Part shown: positions 4,756 to 5,176 of the stretch, one piece after another | How the letters are laid out: every line of letters starts with the position of its first letter | Position numbering within the stretch: the first letter of the stretch is position 1 | Origin: an uncultured Treponema sp. | GTDB lineage: Bacteria > Spirochaetota > Spirochaetia > Treponematales > Treponemataceae | Direction: 5' to 3' | DNA: 5,176 nucleotides | NCBI GenBank assembly: GCA_905373565.1 | Contig: CAJPTT010000199.1 | Span: 1-5,176 of the forward strand | Notes under the pieces: generated by a model | Databases searched by the model: none | Told to the model about the DNA's origin: nothing | Seen by the model: only the letters and a program-made list of their open reading frames with translations | Program-made: the position numbers and the translations under genes

Positions 4756-5176
4756 TTCACTTTGAATTTAGAAACCTCTCTCGCCAACGCCTCAATGCTC
4801 TGTTTATTCTTTTGCGCTATTTCGTGTACTTCCTGCACGGAACCGTTAATTTGCATAGCGCCTGAAGCCATCTCATTCATACTATCGGTAATGATATGGG
4901 TAAGGTCGCTTAAATTATGCATTTCTGCAACAACACCCTCCCCTCCTTTCAGCATTTCTTCCGAACCGGATTGAACTTCCATCGTTACCGTGTTGATGTT
5001 TTTGATTGCAATAAGAACCTCTCTACTGCCGTTCTCCTGCTCTTTCATCGCTTCGGTAAGGCTATCACTCATCGACTTTACCTGACCGGACAAATTGAAA
5101 ATCATATTAAACTTTTCTTCTACCGTTTGGGAAGAATTGGAAAGCGTTTCAATTTCACCGGTTAACGTTTTAAGCG
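4752..5176 (-). CDS. Methyl-accepting chemotaxis protein, C-terminal 140 residues (5' partial)
   Basis: The frame is open from the right edge to TAG at 4754-4752; an internal ATG at 5105-5103 is not the true start. The visible part is one long helical coiled coil: LTGEIETLSNSSQTVEEKF, LSGQVKSMSDSLTEAMKEQENGSREVL, then IKNINTVTMEVQSGSEEMLKGGEGVVAEMHNL, and MNEMASGAMQINGSVQEVHEIAQKNKQSIEALAREVSKF. This is the descending helix of the MCP cytoplasmic domain after the conserved signalling tip, with Glu/Gln-rich methylation-type positions. Sensory and membrane parts, the HAMP domain and the CheA/CheW-binding tip would be outside the window. It ends in KFKVK, without a CheR-docking pentapeptide like NWETF. 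As an MCP it would signal to CheA for motility control. It shares strand with the ATPase gene but is separated from it by 435 bases of repeats and hairpins. Confidence 0.93.
   Translation of the reverse strand, partial: LKTLTGEIETLSNSSQTVEEKFNMIFNLSGQVKSMSDSLTEAMKEQENGSREVLIAIKNINTVTMEVQSGSEEMLKGGEGVVAEMHNLSDLTHIITDSMNEMASGAMQINGSVQEVHEIAQKNKQSIEALAREVSKFKVK

Noticed and set aside
4680..4865. + strand ORF running through the hairpin and the MCP end
   Set aside because: It is formed by the inverted repeat and the antisense of the MCP; no ribosome site and implausible composition.

Overview
The window looks like chromosomal DNA of a host-associated spirochaete, most likely an oral Treponema of the T. 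denticola / T. vincentii type. I infer this from the protein styles: an LPP20-like envelope protein, a relaxed-lipobox lipoprotein, a CsgG/LpoB-like domain joined to a P13-like membrane tail, a multi-copy-type DUF4143 ATPase, and an MCP C-terminus. Modest GC content and strong AGGAGG ribosome sites fit. No rRNA, tRNA, CRISPR or transposase gene is visible. Species is not provable from this sequence.

Left part (1-2865, + strand): three same-direction genes for exported proteins. The first is open at the left edge and begins inside a tandem octanucleotide repeat (about 7.9 copies of ACGCACTT). The repeat is translated just ahead of the signal-peptide hydrophobic core. Eight is not a multiple of three and the other two frames stop soon after the array, so this gene looks phase-variable. 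It is an LPP20-like secreted protein. Next come a lipoprotein (1139-1786) and a CsgG/LpoB-like protein with a hydrophobic P13-like C-terminal half (1834-2865). A very short ORF with an excellent ribosome site (1035-1070) lies between the first two genes. Together they suggest a cell-envelope module in which one component can be switched on and off.

Middle (2866-3041): a convergent intergenic region with two perfect 10-bp inverted repeats. These probably end transcription from both sides and may fold into a more complex structure. On the minus strand, 4316-3042 encodes an intact AAA ATPase of the DUF4143 family with a PD-(D/E)XK-like C-terminal motif.

Right part (4317-4751): 435 bases with no convincing gene but dense structure. 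Four tandem copies of a 23-bp sequence sit immediately upstream of the ATPase, followed by a run of about eight hairpins ending in a 22-bp perfect inverted repeat. That last repeat swallows the stop codon of the gene entering from the right edge, the C-terminal 140 residues of a methyl-accepting chemotaxis protein on the minus strand (N-terminus outside the window). The phase-variable repeat, the 23-bp array and the hairpin cluster are the most unusual parts.
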